Origin: Botryosphaeria dothidea
Taxonomy: Eukaryota; Ascomycota; Dothideomycetes; Botryosphaeriales; Botryosphaeriaceae
DNA: 64,000 bases
Direction: 5' to 3'
NCBI GenBank assembly: GCA_011503125.2
Contig: WWBZ02000073.1
Span: 2,542,001 to 2,606,000, forward strand
The notes under the pieces were generated by a model. The model worked only from the letters and a program-made list of their open reading frames with translations. It did no database searches and was not told the DNA's origin. Every line of letters begins with the position of its first letter. Position 1 is the first letter of the stretch. This document shows, piece by piece, positions 33,365 to 44,716 of the stretch. Position numbers and translations under genes: made by a program.

Positions 33365-34823
33365 ATGTCAACGAAAAGATTGACCAGAAGGAGATACTCC
33401 CGAGAAAATAGAGACTCATTTTGCCTGTGCCAAACAGCACGGCGAACAAGACCCTGTCTCGCATGTTCCTTCTCGTTCAAGCCGCAATGGGAGCCACTCG
33501 CCCTCGACCTCTTCCCAACAAGGCATATCAGAGCCCTCCTGCCGGACATTTCGACCTACCTCGCACAGAGAGGCATTCAATGGGCCTCAAGGCTTGACCC
33601 GTCCAGCATTGCCTGGCTGGGCACGATGGAAGCCGGCGGAAGCGGCTGCGACTCCGAGGTGGGTATTCTCCGGACCTCTCTTTCCCCATGCGTACCGCCC
33701 GTCCGCTGACAGGGAGAGAGCAATAGCAGTCCCTAGAGATCGGCCGCTTCTTCGAGCACATGCAGATCTACTGCTGGGTCAAGACGTATCCCTTCTGGCT
33801 GCTCAACGCCGACGGGGAGGAGCGCTGGGCGGTGCGTGTCGACCTCTTGGGCGGCGCCGGCTGGACCGACTCGCACCTCGTCGTGACCTGCAGGGAGGAT
33901 GACGGGCCCGGCGGCCGCAGCGGGCTCAGGTTCTTCGAGTTTCGCGGGTTCTGCCAGGCGGACGATTTGCCGCCCGTGAGAGACGAGGCGAGGACGTGTC
34001 CGCCGCGGTTTAAGGGGCTGGTGAGGAGGGACGTTAGGGCGGATCGGGCCGCGAGAGCGGATTATGTGGGCTATGTGAGTCGACAGGTGAGCACTCCGCT
34101 GGAGGACTTGGTGAGGAGTTTGCCGCCGCCCAAGGTGCAGCAGAGGGGCAGGTGGGAGGATGTGCCGAGGGCGATTAGGCGGACGACGAAGGTGGGGACG
34201 GCGAGGACGAGCAAGAGGAGCTCGATGGCGTCGTTGGTGCCGAAGTCGAGGAGGTCTTCGGGTTTCCAGTCGGGTGGTTCTCAGGAGCTGAAGTTTGCGC
34301 GTTGGATGGGCTCTGTGCTGTTGGATGCGGAGTCGGAGGATGAGGAGGGCGGGGAGGCGCGGCCTAAGGCGTTTGCTTTTCCGAAGAAGAAGACGGAGTT
34401 TCCGCCAGCAAGAGAGCTGGTGAGCGGGCGGCGAACGCAAGTGAAGCCACGGCGTGATGACGACGATGGGTACCGGCGGAGAGTGCGGATTTTGGAAACA
34501 GAGCTTGCGGACGAGAGACACAAGAACAATATTCTGGAGACATCGAACCTCACTCTGAAAGCAAGAGTGGAGCAGTTGGAACGGAAACTGATGGCCGTCA
34601 GCGCTGCGAAGGACTACATGAACATGGCTCAGGAAACAGGAAAGCTAAAGTGGTGAGTCGTGGCGGATCAGCACAAGCGTCCAGATGTCTGGACTGACAG
34701 TAACAGGCATACAGGAAGGCAACAATGGTATCTGCGGCTCTGAACCCAAGCCTCAGTAGATATTGGATGACTGCGCTCAACCAGAAAGAAACGCAGAGGG
34801 AGATTCTTGAAGCGCTCTTGTGA
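33365..34823 (+). CDS. conserved hypothetical fungal protein with C-terminal coiled coil
   Basis: Function not recognised. Three exons (33365-33658, 33730-34652, 34715-34823) give about 441 residues. The splice sites restore one frame: the second exon opens SLEIGRFFEHMQIYCWV, and the last intron replaces an apparent stop at 34656 with a conserved-looking tail ending in LEALL. The middle is a folded, Trp-rich block (WAVRVDLLGGAGWTDSHLV). The following part is basic and Ser-rich, with an acidic patch (ESEDEEGGE near 34331). A heptad-like segment at about 34480-34610 (ILETELADERHKNN onward) should form a coiled coil. Intact. Confidence 0.7.
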
Positions 34824-35264
34824 GCAAGCAAGTAGGAGTCCGTGTGTCGTCAGTAGGCACCACCAGCAGTAGAAAAGCGGTTACAGAATTTCTGCAACGA
34901 AAGATATGACGCCCGTCGCAAATTTCATGTCAAAGGGAGCTTCAGCTCTTTAGGTCAAGGCGGAGATTGATTTGTGGTGGGAGCAACGTCATATGCAGCC
35001 ATGCTGACTGCCCAATCTGGCAGACACTTCACCTGCCCCGACGCTCTTGCCCTTTACGCCAGAAATTCCCATGTTTTGATGCGTCACTTGATTTAGCTGG
35101 AGAGCAATCGTTCGGCCTCGCTTAAAATCAGGTTTAGATATTTTAACCTCACAGCCGTTCACAACTTCGCTTCAACAACACCACAATTTCTTCCGAACTC
35201 ATCCTCCAGCCTCTACACCGCGTCCCTTCGCCGCTGCGCAACCTCAACTCATTATCTTGTCATC
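34824..35264. other. intergenic region, promoter of the next gene
   Basis: About 440 bp with no open frame of note. The last 100 bp are C- and T-rich on the plus strand, common just upstream of fungal start codons. Confidence 0.4.
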
Positions 35265-36285
35265 ATGAACAACTTCAGAGCCCCTTGGAAGCCTGCCGAT
35301 CCGGACGACCCGGTTGCGAACCAGTTGAGGGAGTCCTGCGTGATGTTCCTGCAAAACGCCAACTTTCAGGCCTTGCTCCCTCGCGACAGCACCTGGCCTT
35401 TCGACATGGATGCTCTTCGTATCTACAGGGCCGATGTCGACCGTCCTGTCAACGTAAGTGCTCCCGCTGAAGAAGTTCTTTTGCACAGCAGTCTATTGAC
35501 TGCAAGGAAATCCCTGAGCAGAACATCAACTGTCCCCTCCGCTACGTCTGGTACAAGGCCACTCCAGCGTGGATGGACACTCAATCCTGGACCGTTCGCA
35601 TGGACCACTTCATTCCGCACTTGTAAGACTTCCCGTCAGCTCCCAAGCCATTGCACGAGTTACTCCACCGATAATCTCAAGACCACCCAAAGCGTTCGAT
35701 AGCGACCGCATATACGCCATCCTACAAAACGCTCTAACCAAGGAGCACAGCAGTGACCAGAAGCCCGTCACCCTCTTCACCACCAACGACCTCCTACCCT
35801 GCGGCCTCTCTCAGATCCGCCGCTACAACTACGCCAACGACCAGATCACCGAGTACCACAACCAGCTTGAATTTCTCGGCCCTCTGGTCACCTCCGACAT
35901 CGCCTCGAGCAAGCCAACCATCACCGAATCTCTTCTACCCGGCGCCGGCTACCACAGCATGCAGCCACCCAACCAGCCTGCAGGCAGCCCCGTCGGCAAC
36001 GACGTTCCGGCTGCGGCTTCACTTCCCGATCCCTTCGTTAGCGGCTCCAGCGACCTCACTTCGCCTCCTCGTAGCATAAATGGTGTCGGTGGCGGTGCTG
36101 CACATGAAAACATGAACAACCTTGAGCAGCGTGCGCAGCAGATCCTTCCGCGTGTCGAGGACCCACACGTCGCAACCCTCATCCATGGCCTGCTGGGTGA
36201 GCTGAGCAACAAGTGCGAGCAGGTGAAGGCACTGTGCCAGGAGAACCAGGAGCTTCATCGCCAGCGGCACAGCCAAGTTGGCTAG
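35265..36285 (+). CDS. hypothetical protein, about 297 residues
   Basis: Not recognised. Exons 35265-35453, 35522-35622 and 35682-36285 join in frame with canonical GT-AG introns of 68 and 59 bp. The N-terminal half is likely folded (WPFDMDALRIYRADVD, then CPLRYVWYKATPAWMDTQSW). The C-terminal half is Pro/Ser/Gly rich and ends in a short Gln/Glu-rich helix (KCEQVKALCQENQELHRQ) that may form a coiled coil. Intact. The clean splice junctions and continued frame support a real gene. Confidence 0.62.
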
Positions 36286-37264
36286 GCTCGGAAAGCACCC
36301 ATTCATGTGAAGAACACTGCTTCAAGTATTTGGGGCTACAAGGTGGTTCTGCCACAATGACATGGGGTCTCAGTAGTATGGGGGTTGTGAAAGGATACAT
36401 GCATCTGGGATACAAGTCTGAATTCTCTTTATACTTATAGAAATTGCAACACACAGACAGGGCAGGCGCAAAGCCAGACCGTTGCAGGTAGTCAATCCAT
36501 CTTCTTGACTGCTAATATGTACCTCCTCGAAGAGTTGTGATGGCTTTCCCACTTTAAGGCAGCAATGACAGCATTCTTCTGAAGGATGTTTAAACCACTT
36601 ACCCAGATGAGATTGTAGGCGCTTTGATGGGCGAGTGATGCCCTCGAGCTTCTTATTTGTGGGTGCTCTTGTCTATGGACCACTCCAACCAGTCGGATGA
36701 AGCGCAGCTGCAGGGTCAAGGATCGGGTGCCAAGATACTCGGCCCTTAAGCCGTATTGGCCGTATTCTCCTCACTCTGCTTATGTTGCACCATTGTGGCT
36801 GCCTGGTCGCTCCAGCTGCATTGTAAGCCATCTCGTGTCAGATGGCAATACACGAGTGATAAGTTCCAGAACTACAAGCCTTAGTGCGATATGTGGAGAG
36901 TGGAGGTGGAGCTGTAGAGGAAAACGACTAGCGAATTACTCACTGAAGGATGCGATTCGGGTCTTCCAATTCGACCAACTTGCAGCGGTGCTTTGGATTT
37001 GGGGGCTAAGAAGTACTCATTTGTCTACTTTTTGCTAGCGAAGACCGGGAAGAATCCTACACTCTCGTATTTGGCATGTGATACCATCTTCGTACCAGTT
37101 ACTTCATGAGGAAGGCAACTGGGTCATAGGCCTACAGCGAGAAGCCGGGCAATGCAAGCAGCCAAAAAGAAATACAGCATATATAGGGTACTTAACAGAC
37201 CAGTCTAGGCTGAGTGAACATCGTCCTATCTATTCCACGAGTCTTCGAAGAAGTCACTGACGGA
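36286..37264. other. intergenic region, no gene seen
   Basis: About 1 kb holding only short frames on both strands without motifs. No repeat structure is seen. Confidence 0.4.
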
Positions 37265-38420
37265 ATGGACACATTTGCTCAAGCCAGCACCGCTAGACAG
37301 GCTTTAACCGCTGGCTCAATCCTGTCCCTAACTCTGCTGATCATCTATTCGATAAGATGCCTTCTATTCTTCACATCAATCCATAGCCGAGCCACCGGTA
37401 GACAGCCCCCGACTCTACCATAAATCATCCCCGTAGTCGGAAGCGCCTTGACCTACATCTCCAATCCCCTCAAGTTCGTCACAACAGCCGGGTCCGTTGT
37501 CCCCCTTCCGCAGCCCAACCACAAGCTAACATCATGCAGCACCGACCCCGAACCACCCCCATCCGCATCAAGCTCCTCGCCCGCGACATCGTCCTCGTCC
37601 GCGGCCACGCCAACATCCAGCGCCTCTGGCGCCAGACGCGCCTCACCACCCCGACGGGCCCTCCTTCTCCTTCATGCTGCACACCCTGTTCGGCATGCGC
37701 CGCAGGCCGCGCGGCGCCGCACGCGTTCCCGCTGGGGGCCGGGCTGGCGCCGCTGGTTGGGCAGGTTCGCGGGGAAGCTGGCCGCCCGGCTGCGGGGCGA
37801 GCCTGGGTGCCATGTGCTCGCCGGCGTTTTCTCGCGACCGGAGTCCGGAGTTTCCCGGGGCTGTTTTGGCGGTATGGCGATGGATGTTGCGGGGGTTCTC
37901 CAAGGGCTGGCCGCGGTTCTGGAATGCCTGAGGGCGTATGGCGGTCCGGGATAGGTTGATTGGGTGTGTGAGGAAGGGGCATGAATGGGCGGCGGAGCAG
38001 GAGGCGCGGTGTGGGGTGAAGCACGAGGGCGAGGAGGATCCGTTCTATGGCTGCAAGTTCTTCCGCGAGAGGAGGGAGACCTTGAGTGTTTGTGGACAAC
38101 TGCGATGCTGATGCGCTTGCGAGCGAGGATTTTTCGATCTATCTGGGGGTGAGTTTCTGACCTAAGTGATCTGGTGCTTGTGGTGGTCTGTTGCTGACGC
38201 CTGGACAAGACAGATTCAACACCAACGCCGTCCTCGCAGGGCTTGGTCTGTGATGGATGTTTTTCGATTACCCGAACCTTTGGTCCGGATGCGGCCAGAA
38301 TGCGAGCCGCATGTCAAGGGCGGCGCGTTGGACATAGACAATAGCGCTGATGGTGACTATGTTCGACGTCGAGGTGTTGGCAGATGCAAGAGCAAGGCAG
38401 ATGCAATAGGCGTGATTTTG
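37265..38420 (+). pseudogene. cytochrome P450 pseudogene, N-terminal portion
   Basis: Starts with a membrane anchor (SILSLTLLIIYSIRCLLFF) and the proline-rich hinge typical of microsomal P450s, broken by TAA at 37421 just before IIPVVGSALTYISNPLKFV. Later pieces in other frames match fungal P450s: IKLLARDIVLVRGHANIQ with RLWRQTRL (about 37565-37650), LHTLFGM (about 37677), FSKGWPRFWNA (about 37900), AVRDRLIGCVRKGHEW (about 37938) and a damaged segment to about 38420. The I-helix, ExxR and heme-binding Cys region are not found, so it is both frameshifted and 3' truncated. Original substrate unknown. Confidence 0.72.
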
Positions 38421-39011
38421 GCTTGGGCACCCAGAAGCCAGCCGGACCCTTGCCCTTTCGCATACCGGCGGCGCGGCCCGACGTAGCTACATAATTGAGG
38501 CAGACGGGCTGAGCCTGAGCCCTCGTGCATGCAAATAAGTCTCATACTGGCCAATCCTGCGGTCCAGATCTTACCCGGCAACCGTCAATGGTGATCGCTC
38601 CGTAGGATTTGCGCCCCCATATTTAATGCTATCTATGTCCCGAATATAGGTTTAATGCTTCCTTCCTGCAGTTCTGGGCCTTCTTCATGAATCTATGGGG
38701 ACAGCAGTAAGTCTCTGAACACTGTCAGCCGGTCTTCCTTGCTATACCGTTTGGGGCTGTATGATCGTGGACCATGGGCATTCATTATAATAAGTACTTG
38801 AGAGGCTTCGAGCTGGGCTTAGTGTAATTATGTTGAACACTTGCGGGTATTGATAGACCTATTATAGACGACATTGAAGAGGAATAATTCGTTTGGTACG
38901 CCGGGTCATCATTGAGCGGGTAATATGAGCTGCTGGATGAAGTCGAATAGCCCTTCTTCGTTTGACCACCAGTACTTTGGCTTGTAATTCACGGCTTGTT
39001 AGTGTGCTATC
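38421..39011. other. intergenic region, possibly degraded P450 3' part
   Basis: About 600 bp with no recognisable frame. It lies where the rest of the P450 would be expected, but I cannot identify its motifs. Confidence 0.35.
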
Positions 39012-39013
39012 TA

Positions 39014-40356
39014 CAGTACTAGGACAAAAGTTCTCGCGCGGGCGCTTCCGAAGCGATGACCCTCGTACCCCATTAACTTACTGATTCTCAACGCATGCTT
39101 CCTAGCTCTTATACTAAGTTATTTTTAAGTTAAAATTGAGTAAGAAGAAGGATGCTAGTATTATTTCTTTGCTAATACTTGGTATGCCAGCCCTCTGCTG
39201 TGATAACTGCCTCATACCTACGCTTCATACTACCTAATATAGAGTCAAATAAAGATTATAGCAAAGCCTCCTATGCTTCCCGCAATACTTCTCCTAGCTT
39301 CTCTCTAATAAAATCTACTAATCCGGTTAAGTATTTAAGCTCTAGATGTAGCTCTAATGCCTTAGACTTTAAATAAAACTAGATATGTTTAATTAGATTC
39401 AAATCCGGGCTATAAGGTGACCAATCTAATAGATTTATCCGCCTTCTTTTAAACTATTCCCTAACTTTTATTGTAGTATAAATTAGAGCATTATCCTGCA
39501 TAAAAGTTATACCTCTTCTATGCACTTTTAGTATATTTTCCTCGAGAACCTTAAGATAAGAGTTAGCTAAATAGCCACCCCTCTTAGCTAAAGGATCACG
39601 TACTATTACGTGTAAAGGAGACCTTCCTCGTAAGCCAGAAAAGCCAGCCCATACCATAATAGATATATTTATTCCTTTTTTATATGGTTGGACTATTTAG
39701 AGGTCCCATTTTTGGCTAGGAGTGCGAAAGCACCACTCCCTTTTTTGGCCCTTTCCTCGCTCTACAGAGCACTTATCTAACCAGATAACTTTCTTCCATT
39801 GCGCCTCGGTCTAGTGCACATGCTCGAGTGCCTAGGCAAGTCTGATAGTAGCATATTCTTCCGTGAGTTCCGGGCGGCCAGCTGCGCGTTATTTCTTTAT
39901 ATTGTAGGTGTCTAAGAGTCGAGAGATGGTCCGGTCATAGCAGGTCACACCTGTGACTTCCCGGACCTCTTAGTACGTGAATTTTAGGTTGGCTCGCACC
40001 ACGCGTAGAATATGTCGCTTGTCGGTTTCTGAAAGACATTTTGGCCGCCCAGTCCGTAATTGGGAGCGCCCTTCGTTGCGTAATGGCGCGAGCTGCATAG
40101 TCGAGCGTACCGAAGATTCAGGCACGCCCAGGTGCTTCTGGAACTAGGCAGGCTTCTTGCCAAGAGCCTTGCAGGCAAGTAAAATTCCTCGCTAATGTGG
40201 AGAGTAGTGTTGATTAGGAGTATATGTGCCAAAGAGCTCTTTGAGAGGAGTGCGTTGTGGTGCCATTTTGGTGGTGCGAAGATTGGAGGTGTGGGCGCTC
40301 GAGACGCGTTTTGACGCGTCTCGCTTAATCACGCGAGAACTTTTGTCAAGTGATTG
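39014..40356 (-). mobile_element. Tc1/mariner DNA transposon (copy 2), RIP-decayed
   Basis: 1343 bp element with inverted ends (left cagtactaggacaaaag; right the reverse complement of caatcacttgacaaaag) and TA duplications at 39012-39013 and 40357-40358. The transposase, minus strand, starts with MAPQRTPLKELFG at 40265 and includes FMQDNALIYTT near 39480-39510, but has many stops, the first at 40192-40194 where copy 1 reads Gln (CAG to TAG). It is uninterrupted, so it documents the empty site into which the LINE jumped in copy 1. The inner terminal repeat (ttctcgcgcg) differs from copy 1 (tctgcgcacg), so the two belong to related subfamilies. Confidence 0.88.
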
Positions 40357-42703
40357 TAACGGCATGCAGTCCTGCATCTCACCGGTACAGTAAAGTGTCC
40401 ATAAATCACTCAAAATGGGAACCAAAGTGGCCGGCTTAATGCGAGCATCTAGAACCAATCTGCCAGCTATCACATCCCCAAATCGAGCTTCCGTTGATCT
40501 TAATTCTACCTCGGCAGAAATAAGTCGACAAGTGATCTTCCTCCATATCTGGAGGATTTCATCACTAAATCTCCAGCGAACTTCGTGTGGACAGGAAGCC
40601 CATGACCATGAGGGTACACCGGATATTCGAGCCTTCGGCTGCGCATCTCTGTTCCATGTCTCCCATGTGCACTGGCGCAAAAGGTCTTTTACCCATATTC
40701 CTGCAAGATAACGACCCCAAGAGCGAGTCTGCGAGAAACGCTCAGCAATGGCGTTAATTGCGAGTAGTTTGTCCGAATCGTATGTAAGGCGTCGGCCACT
40801 GTAGTACTTCACAAACCACGTCCAGTCAGATAATTGCCACTCTGTTGGAAGATGGAGCCTGAAGAATGGATATCGCCGAGTCCATCGTCGTTTCAATGAT
40901 TTTGCCATTCTTCTGAAGGTCCCGTGATGAGGCTGGATATGTCCAACGCTAGGATCGAAGCCGGAAGACAGGCTCATGAGTGGAACACCTGTGCAGTTGC
41001 TCTCCGTACTTTCAATGCAGTACCAGTGCAAATGGCCGTTTTCGAAAGATATGCTACGTCGAGATAGGCAGGTTTCCTGAAGAGTCCAGCCTCTCTGTGT
41101 GAGGGGCTCTTCGCTGATTTTGTGATAAGTATTCTTTACGATGCTTCTCATCATCTTGTCGCCAGTGGGATATGTGACTGGAACTTTGCATGTGAGGCCG
41201 TGAGAATTGAGAGATGAGAGGAATCCATCAGAACCTCTGGATGCTTGTGATGCTGCAATAGTAATGTATGCCCCTTCGAAGATCTGGGACATTTGTGCAA
41301 TCTGGTTCATCTTCTCGACCTCGTCATCCTGTAAAATGGAGAGAGAATCTACCCAAAGATAATCAATACCTAATTCGCGAGTCACACGAATGGCACCTTG
41401 GATCGTCTGCGGAAGTAGCTCTGTAGGAAGTCCGGCTTGCGCACATGCGATGTATGTTGAAGATAGCCTGAACTGTAGATTACCGCCCCAGCAGTAGCTG
41501 AGGGCGGCATATCGCACGGGAGCTTCACGAGACACAAGAAAGACCTTGCAAGAAAACCCGTGAGGAGAACTGTGTAGAGATACATCGACAAGTCGTAATG
41601 GCACGAAATTTGGGGAAGGCCGGGAGTACTTCGCGTGCGTTTCGTTGCAAAGCTCTAGCCACGAGCGAATTGTCTGGAAAGAGTTTGCTGAATCGACAAA
41701 CAACTCTGACACTGGGTCCGAACAGCAAGATGATAATTTGATATCTAAGTTATGTTGAGTTTAGCTGTCGAGTGATTAAATGAGGAAGTTGCGTACCATT
41801 TAAGTTGGGCATTGACCAGAAGTCCCCCTGCATCGTCCTCCAAGTCTGTTCAAAACAATCGCCGAGACGTAAAGTGTGAAAGCCATAGCCATTCTTTCGG
41901 GAACGTAAGTTGCCATCAAATTGGCACGTTCCCGGCCTGTCCAGCATGTCATCCGGTACTCTGAAGTACCAATGCCGACTCCTTGACATGTCCTTAATGT
42001 GGAGGCGCGGATCAAGCGTTATATATGGATCCTTGTGTTCGCCGATACTGAGGGGGAACTGACACCCCTCAAAGACAGCACGCCTCGCTTGCCGGTACGT
42101 TACACCAAGGCTACGTTGGACAGACTTGCGCCACCAGGTCCTCGGATTGAACCGTGACCCCTGGATACGAAGATCAATGTTCACCTCTTGACAGTGAGAG
42201 CAGGTGTGAATGCCGTCCTCAGAGTAGCCAAGAACCAGATGTCCAGGCCAACTGAAAACAGCGTCTCTGTCTGCATCGAGTGACATTCTCCGCGGTATCC
42301 ATTGGAGGGGGTGAAGTCTTCGGGCGGCCGGAACTGAATTCTGCCTGCTTGCCCGTAGATCCGGCAGGCTTTTTGTTCGTCGAACGAGATCGGCTGGCTC
42401 CCCACGAATTGAGGAGCTCGAAGTGGATTCTGAGGGGCTCGGAGAGGGTCCCAAGGAGCTCTCTGTCGTGTCAGGATCGAAGTAACTCCTTGTTTCGCCG
42501 GACTCGAAGTTTCTCGATGAACCACGCAAGTCAGTGTCGATCGGGCTGGCACTGACTGGGTCGGCGCCGATTGAATCGGCGTCGATTGTTGACCATCCAG
42601 ATTCCGGGTTGTCTGACCCTCTGTCGCGTTCCAATGCGTGACCATCATCGACGTTTGAGGCGGCTCCGCGGTTCAACCGGCGGGAAAAACGAATGAGTGC
42701 CAT
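40192..42703 (-). CDS. HET-domain protein, C-terminus replaced by transposon sequence
   Basis: Heterokaryon-incompatibility-domain protein, in known cases involved in non-self recognition and cell death. Two exons (42703-41797 and 41744-40192) join as SMPNLN-DIKLSS. The N-terminal third is Ser-rich and disordered, followed by a Cys pair (HTCSHC) and a block usual in long fungal HET proteins. The HET domain includes YAALSYCWGG, GIDYLWVDSLSILQD (Cys is more usual at the second Ser), ITIAAS and LTQRGWTLQE. SGVPSWSWAS follows. After about 40357 the frame runs through the mariner end and into the first 24 codons of its transposase before stopping at 40192, so the native C-terminus is lost. Whether the chimera is made is unknown. 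Confidence 0.82.
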
Positions 42704-43048
42704 GACGAAGGATATTTCTGAGACGTGGCGGAGATGGAGATGCTAAGGCTGAGGTCTGTAAGCGGAAGCCGAGATATATGTTCTCAGGCGGGGCTCATCA
42801 GGCTGACATGTCATGTACAAGGGTCAGATGAACCTCGCCGGATCTGGCCTATCTCGCATAGTATGATGAGCAGCCTCTAATTAAAGACCCATTATTGCAT
42901 GGTCATAAAAATATTTTCCTTCTTGGAAATTCCCACTCAATACAATGCCGCAATCGAACACCATCAGCTTTCGAACCAAGAAATCGGCATGTATGGGTAT
43001 ACTTCTTCTCGAATTCTGTACACCGATAGCTCCGTAGTCTCATACGCT
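42704..43048. other. intergenic region between HET gene start and ARH1-like gene end
   Basis: 345 bp. It should carry the HET gene promoter; nothing else is seen. Confidence 0.4.
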
Positions 43049-44716
43049 CTATCGTACAACGCCCCTCCAACCCATCTGCGGCATAAAGCTCCCATCCAAC
43101 ACGCTCAAAATCTCTCTCTTCGTCACGAACTTCTCCCTCTCCTTCCCCTTCGCCGCGCCTCTCTCCCTCTCCGCCGCATCAATCTTTTTCCAATCCTCCC
43201 AGCTCACCCGCCTTACCCCCGACGACTCGAGAAAGCCCTTCACCGCATCCCACCCGCTGCCATCGCTCTCGATGAACTTCTTGCCCCTCTCCCAATCCTC
43301 GACGATCGAGTCGGCCGTCATGAGGGCGTCCTCCATCGTACTGGCGATGACGCCCGTCGGGCCGCGCTTGACCCAGCCGGCGACGTACATGCCGGGCACG
43401 TGGCCCACGCCGGTGACGCGGCCGTACGCATCGTTCGGGATGATGCCTCTCCGCTCGTCGAACGGCACGCCGATGGAGTCCAGGCCCGGCAGCGGCTCCG
43501 ACTTGTAGCCGACGGAGCGAAAGACCATGTCGATGTTGAAAGTTTTGGTCTCGAGTTCGGGCGTCGGCTCGACGCGGGCGGCGTGGTCGAAGCGGTCTGA
43601 GTCGGGAGTGAAGGCCGTGCGGTGGAAGGTGGCGGATGTGATGACGTTCGGCTTCCTGTCCAAGGTAGCGTTGAAAGAGGAAGGGGCGAGGTTGAAGTCG
43701 AGCGACCCACTGCTTGACGTCTCTGCTGGGCGGGGGCGGTCCGTTGGGGGAGCCTTCGGAGAGAATTTTGGACATGCGTGCCATTTGGCGGTTGAGCTTG
43801 TAGCCTGGAGGGGGAAAGTAGGAGGAATCGATGGGGCGGAAGTGGACTTTGGGAAGGTTGAAGAGTTCGCGGACTTCTTTGATGGTGAAAGCGGCCTTGG
43901 AGGCCGTTAGTTACGGTCTTGATGGCGGAGGAGTGCTGCTACTTGCCTGCATGGGGCCTCTTCGTCCTACGATCTTCACGGAATTGACCTTGCTGTTGGA
44001 AAGATGTTCCAAGGCATGGCTGGCAATGTCCGTCTTCCGCAGAGTATCCACATCACTCAGCAGTATGCGCGCCACGTCGAGGGCGACGTTTCCCTTGACC
44101 AACAATGAGGGCTCTGGGCCTGCCCAGGAATGGATTCAAGCCTGCGTACTCGGGTAGACCGTTTGTACCAGCCTACGAATGCGCGGGCAGAATATACACC
44201 CGTCAAGTTCTCGCCTGGAATGCCCAGCTCTCTGTCCTTGGAGGCGCCGTATGAGAAGAGGATGGCATCGTAGTGGGGCTTAAGGTCGGTGAGAGGGATG
44301 TCGGTGCCGACAGCGACGTTGCCAATGAAATTGAAGCGCGGAGATGCAGCAACTTGCTCGAACTTGTCCTGGCAGTTCTGGGCAGATTCAGCTTGTAGTC
44401 ACATTCGAGAAGCCGGCTGGCGGGCCTACCTTGAACTCAGGGTGGTCCGGGGCAACACCGAAGCGCACCAGACCGAAAGGCACAGCTGCTGTTCGTACAT
44501 GTCGACGACGGCATCCTGGATTTTGGAAATCAGGCGGTAGGCCGAGTAGAAGCCTGCGGGACCCGAGCCGATGACCGCAACGCGGAAGGGCCGGCCGTCT
44601 TTGCGGACGGTGGCATAATGTCTGCGGCTCAGCGGAGCGCGGAGGAGAGGCGCATTGAGTGTGGCGGGAGTGCGCAGGGTGCGGGCGCAGGCGCGACAGA
44701 CGAAGGGGGCAGGCAT
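43049..44716 (-). CDS. ARH1: mitochondrial adrenodoxin/ferredoxin-NADP reductase homologue, with apparent frameshifts
   Basis: FAD- and NADPH-binding reductase of the mitochondrial matrix that passes electrons to ferredoxin for Fe-S cluster and heme A synthesis. Start at ATG 44716 gives an Arg-rich presequence ending near RRHYA; an upstream ATG at 44776 also exists. Motifs: VAVIGSGPAGFYSAYRL (FAD), PFGLVRFGVAPDHPEFK, FSYGASKDRELGIPGENL, GNVALDVARILL (NADPH), VGRRGPMQ, and near the C-terminus HVPGMYVAGWVKRGPTGVI. Introns at 44378-44429 (GT-AG) and 43896-43946 (GC-AG, 51 bp). Frame changes are needed near 44485, 44163, 44093 and 43707; the last three look like one extra base in a short A or G run. 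The yeast orthologue is essential, which argues for assembly errors, though a decayed second copy is possible. Confidence 0.85.

Noticed and set aside
33733..34521. 262-codon minus-strand frame
   Set aside because: Antisense to a well-spliced plus-strand gene; Pro/Arg/His-rich with no motif.
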